The notes below the pieces were generated by a model that worked only from the letters and a program-made list of their open reading frames with translations, was not told where the DNA came from and searched no databases. Both the position numbers and the translations under genes were made by a program. DNA of 64,000 bases from an uncultured Paracoccaceae bacterium (GTDB taxonomy: Bacteria > Pseudomonadota > Alphaproteobacteria > Rhodobacterales > Rhodobacteraceae). Shown here one piece after another: positions 62,996 through 64,000 of this stretch (its first letter is position 1; each line of letters begins with the position of its first letter). The stretch spans positions 682,001 through 746,000 of the forward strand of contig CANLPZ010000001.1 of the NCBI GenBank assembly GCA_947493145.1. The letters are read 5' to 3'.

Positions 62996-64000
62996 ATGCC
63001 AATTTCAATTGATACTTTTTTCCTCGATCCGACGGCGCAAGGGACCTTGCAGTCGCAAATCCAGCAAATGGTTGCCGAAGGCATTTTATCAGGTCGCTTT
63101 CGTCCCTGCGAAAAGCTTCCATCATCTCGTAAACTCGCCAATCATTTGAATGTAAGCCGGATTACGGTGACGCTTGCGTACACCGAATTGTTGGCTGACG
63201 ACTATCTGACATCACGTGGACGTTCAGGGTATTTTGTGTCCGAAAACGCACCACAGCCACCTGATTTTCCACCCCGAGCACCCCGCGAAAATTCTGTTGA
63301 TTGGTCACGAGCGATCGGGCAACGGTTTTCTGACGGTCTTAGCATCGACAAACCGCAAAATTGGCAAAAGTTTAAGTACCCATTTATCTATGGCCAAACC
63401 GACGAAAACCTTTTTGATTCAGCAAATTGGCGACTTTGTGCGCTTCGGGCTCTTGGCAAAAAAGATTTCTCTGCCCTAACCACAGATTATTTCGACCACG
63501 ATGATCCAATTTTGCTGGAATTTATTGCGCGCCACACGCTACCGCGTCGTGGAATTTTGGCCCAGCCAGAGGAAATCCTTGTCACTCTTGGCGCTCAAAA
63601 TGCGCTTTGGCTCACGGCACAGGTGTTGTTAACACAACGCCGCACAGCCGGTTTTGAAAATCCCAGCTATCCTTACTTGCGCGAAATCTTGAACCAATCG
63701 CGTTGTCATTTGGCCCCCGTCGACATCGACGATCATGGTTTGGATCTATCAAAGCTTCCGTCGTCCTTAGACGTATTGTTCGCCACCCCAAGTCACCAAT
63801 GCCCAACATCCGCGACCTTACCGATTGATCGGCGCAAAGAATTGCTGGCGCGCGCGATCGAAAATGATTTCATCATCGTTGAAGATGACTATGAAATTGA
63901 AAATTCATTTCGCAATGCGCCGTCACCCGCGTTGAAGTCATTGGACAAAGATGGCCGCGTCATTTACGTCGGCTCGTTTTCGAAATCATTGTTCCCAGGA
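62996..64000 (+). CDS. tauR: MocR-type GntR/aminotransferase regulator TauR, N-terminal part
   Basis: Partial gene: open from the ATG at 62996 to the window end, 335 codons visible. The GntR winged helix covers about residues 15-80 (QIQQMVAEGILSGRFRPCEK, LPSSRKLANHLNVSRITV). A fold-type I aminotransferase-like domain follows, with FATPSHQCPTSATLP, IVEDDYEIENSF and the PLP-lysine motif YVGSFSKSLFPG at the very end. MocR proteins use PLP and an amino compound as signal. TauR activates taurine genes in Rhodobacter, and its place next to tpa supports this. Confidence 0.9.
   Translation, partial: MPISIDTFFLDPTAQGTLQSQIQQMVAEGILSGRFRPCEKLPSSRKLANHLNVSRITVTLAYTELLADDYLTSRGRSGYFVSENAPQPPDFPPRAPRENSVDWSRAIGQRFSDGLSIDKPQNWQKFKYPFIYGQTDENLFDSANWRLCALRALGKKDFSALTTDYFDHDDPILLEFIARHTLPRRGILAQPEEILVTLGAQNALWLTAQVLLTQRRTAGFENPSYPYLREILNQSRCHLAPVDIDDHGLDLSKLPSSLDVLFATPSHQCPTSATLPIDRRKELLARAIENDFIIVEDDYEIENSFRNAPSPALKSLDKDGRVIYVGSFSKSLFPG

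Noticed and set aside
1-64000. Mobile elements, CRISPR arrays, tRNA or rRNA genes
   Set aside because: No transposase or integrase motif, no regularly spaced repeats, and no tRNA-like cloverleaf or rRNA sequence was found on reading both strands.

Overview
This looks like a chromosomal segment from a marine alphaproteobacterium of the family Rhodobacteraceae (Roseobacter group). Evidence: an Irr-type Fur regulator next to fabA-fabB-fabI; the miaB/phoH-ybeY-corC-lnt-metK-trmB and aroA/cmk/rpsA/ihfB housekeeping blocks; a SAM/SAH riboswitch in front of metK, a class known from Rhodobacterales; a taurine locus (tauABC, tpa, tauR); and a TctABC-type transporter. No tRNA, rRNA, insertion sequence, prophage or CRISPR array was seen.

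Layout. 0-5 kb: 3' end of an FMN-dependent L-lactate dehydrogenase, an MFS permease, rplY-pth, a serine hydrolase and a DUF2237 protein. 5-14 kb, mostly minus strand: trpB, trpF, lapA, ihfB, rpsA, cmk and aroA, with small plus-strand genes (GNAT, VOC) and a minus-strand GFA gene placed inside the usual aroA-cmk-rpsA order. 13-22 kb, minus strand: trmB, riboswitch-controlled metK, lnt, corC, ybeY, phoH, two exported proteins sharing an unusual motif, and miaB. 22-32 kb: a conserved hypothetical, irr facing fabA-fabB-fabI, a BON/LysM protein, then a plus-strand run of catabolic enzymes and a TetA-like MFS pump.

33-48 kb is a pentose island. An alcohol dehydrogenase and an enolase-superfamily acid-sugar dehydratase precede xylB-xylA. 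These converge on a tightly overlapping minus-strand operon of a ROK repressor, an exported di-heme oxidoreductase and an exported FG-GAP/UnbV protein. Divergent from that operon is the xylFHG importer, followed by a second ROK regulator and an alpha/beta hydrolase. The xylF promoter carries two ROK-type operator palindromes.

48-58 kb: tctCBA faces a divergent operon (isocitrate/isopropylmalate-type dehydrogenase, Gfo/Idh/MocA oxidoreductase, FCD-GntR regulator). Then come an orphan MobA-like/XdhC maturation pair and a GH43 beta-xylosidase without a signal peptide. 58-64 kb: tauABC (TauC has a long extracytoplasmic insertion), tpa, and a MocR-type tauR that runs off the end.

Metabolically the window combines housekeeping (translation, cell envelope, fatty acids, aromatic amino acids) with import and breakdown of plant- or alga-derived pentoses, organic acids and taurine. 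All three solute-binding-protein genes (xylF, tctC, tauA) are followed by strong hairpins before the rest of their transporter operon. The most novel-looking candidate is the ROK/di-heme oxidoreductase/UnbV operon inside the xylose locus. The most secure regulatory finding is the metK riboswitch.
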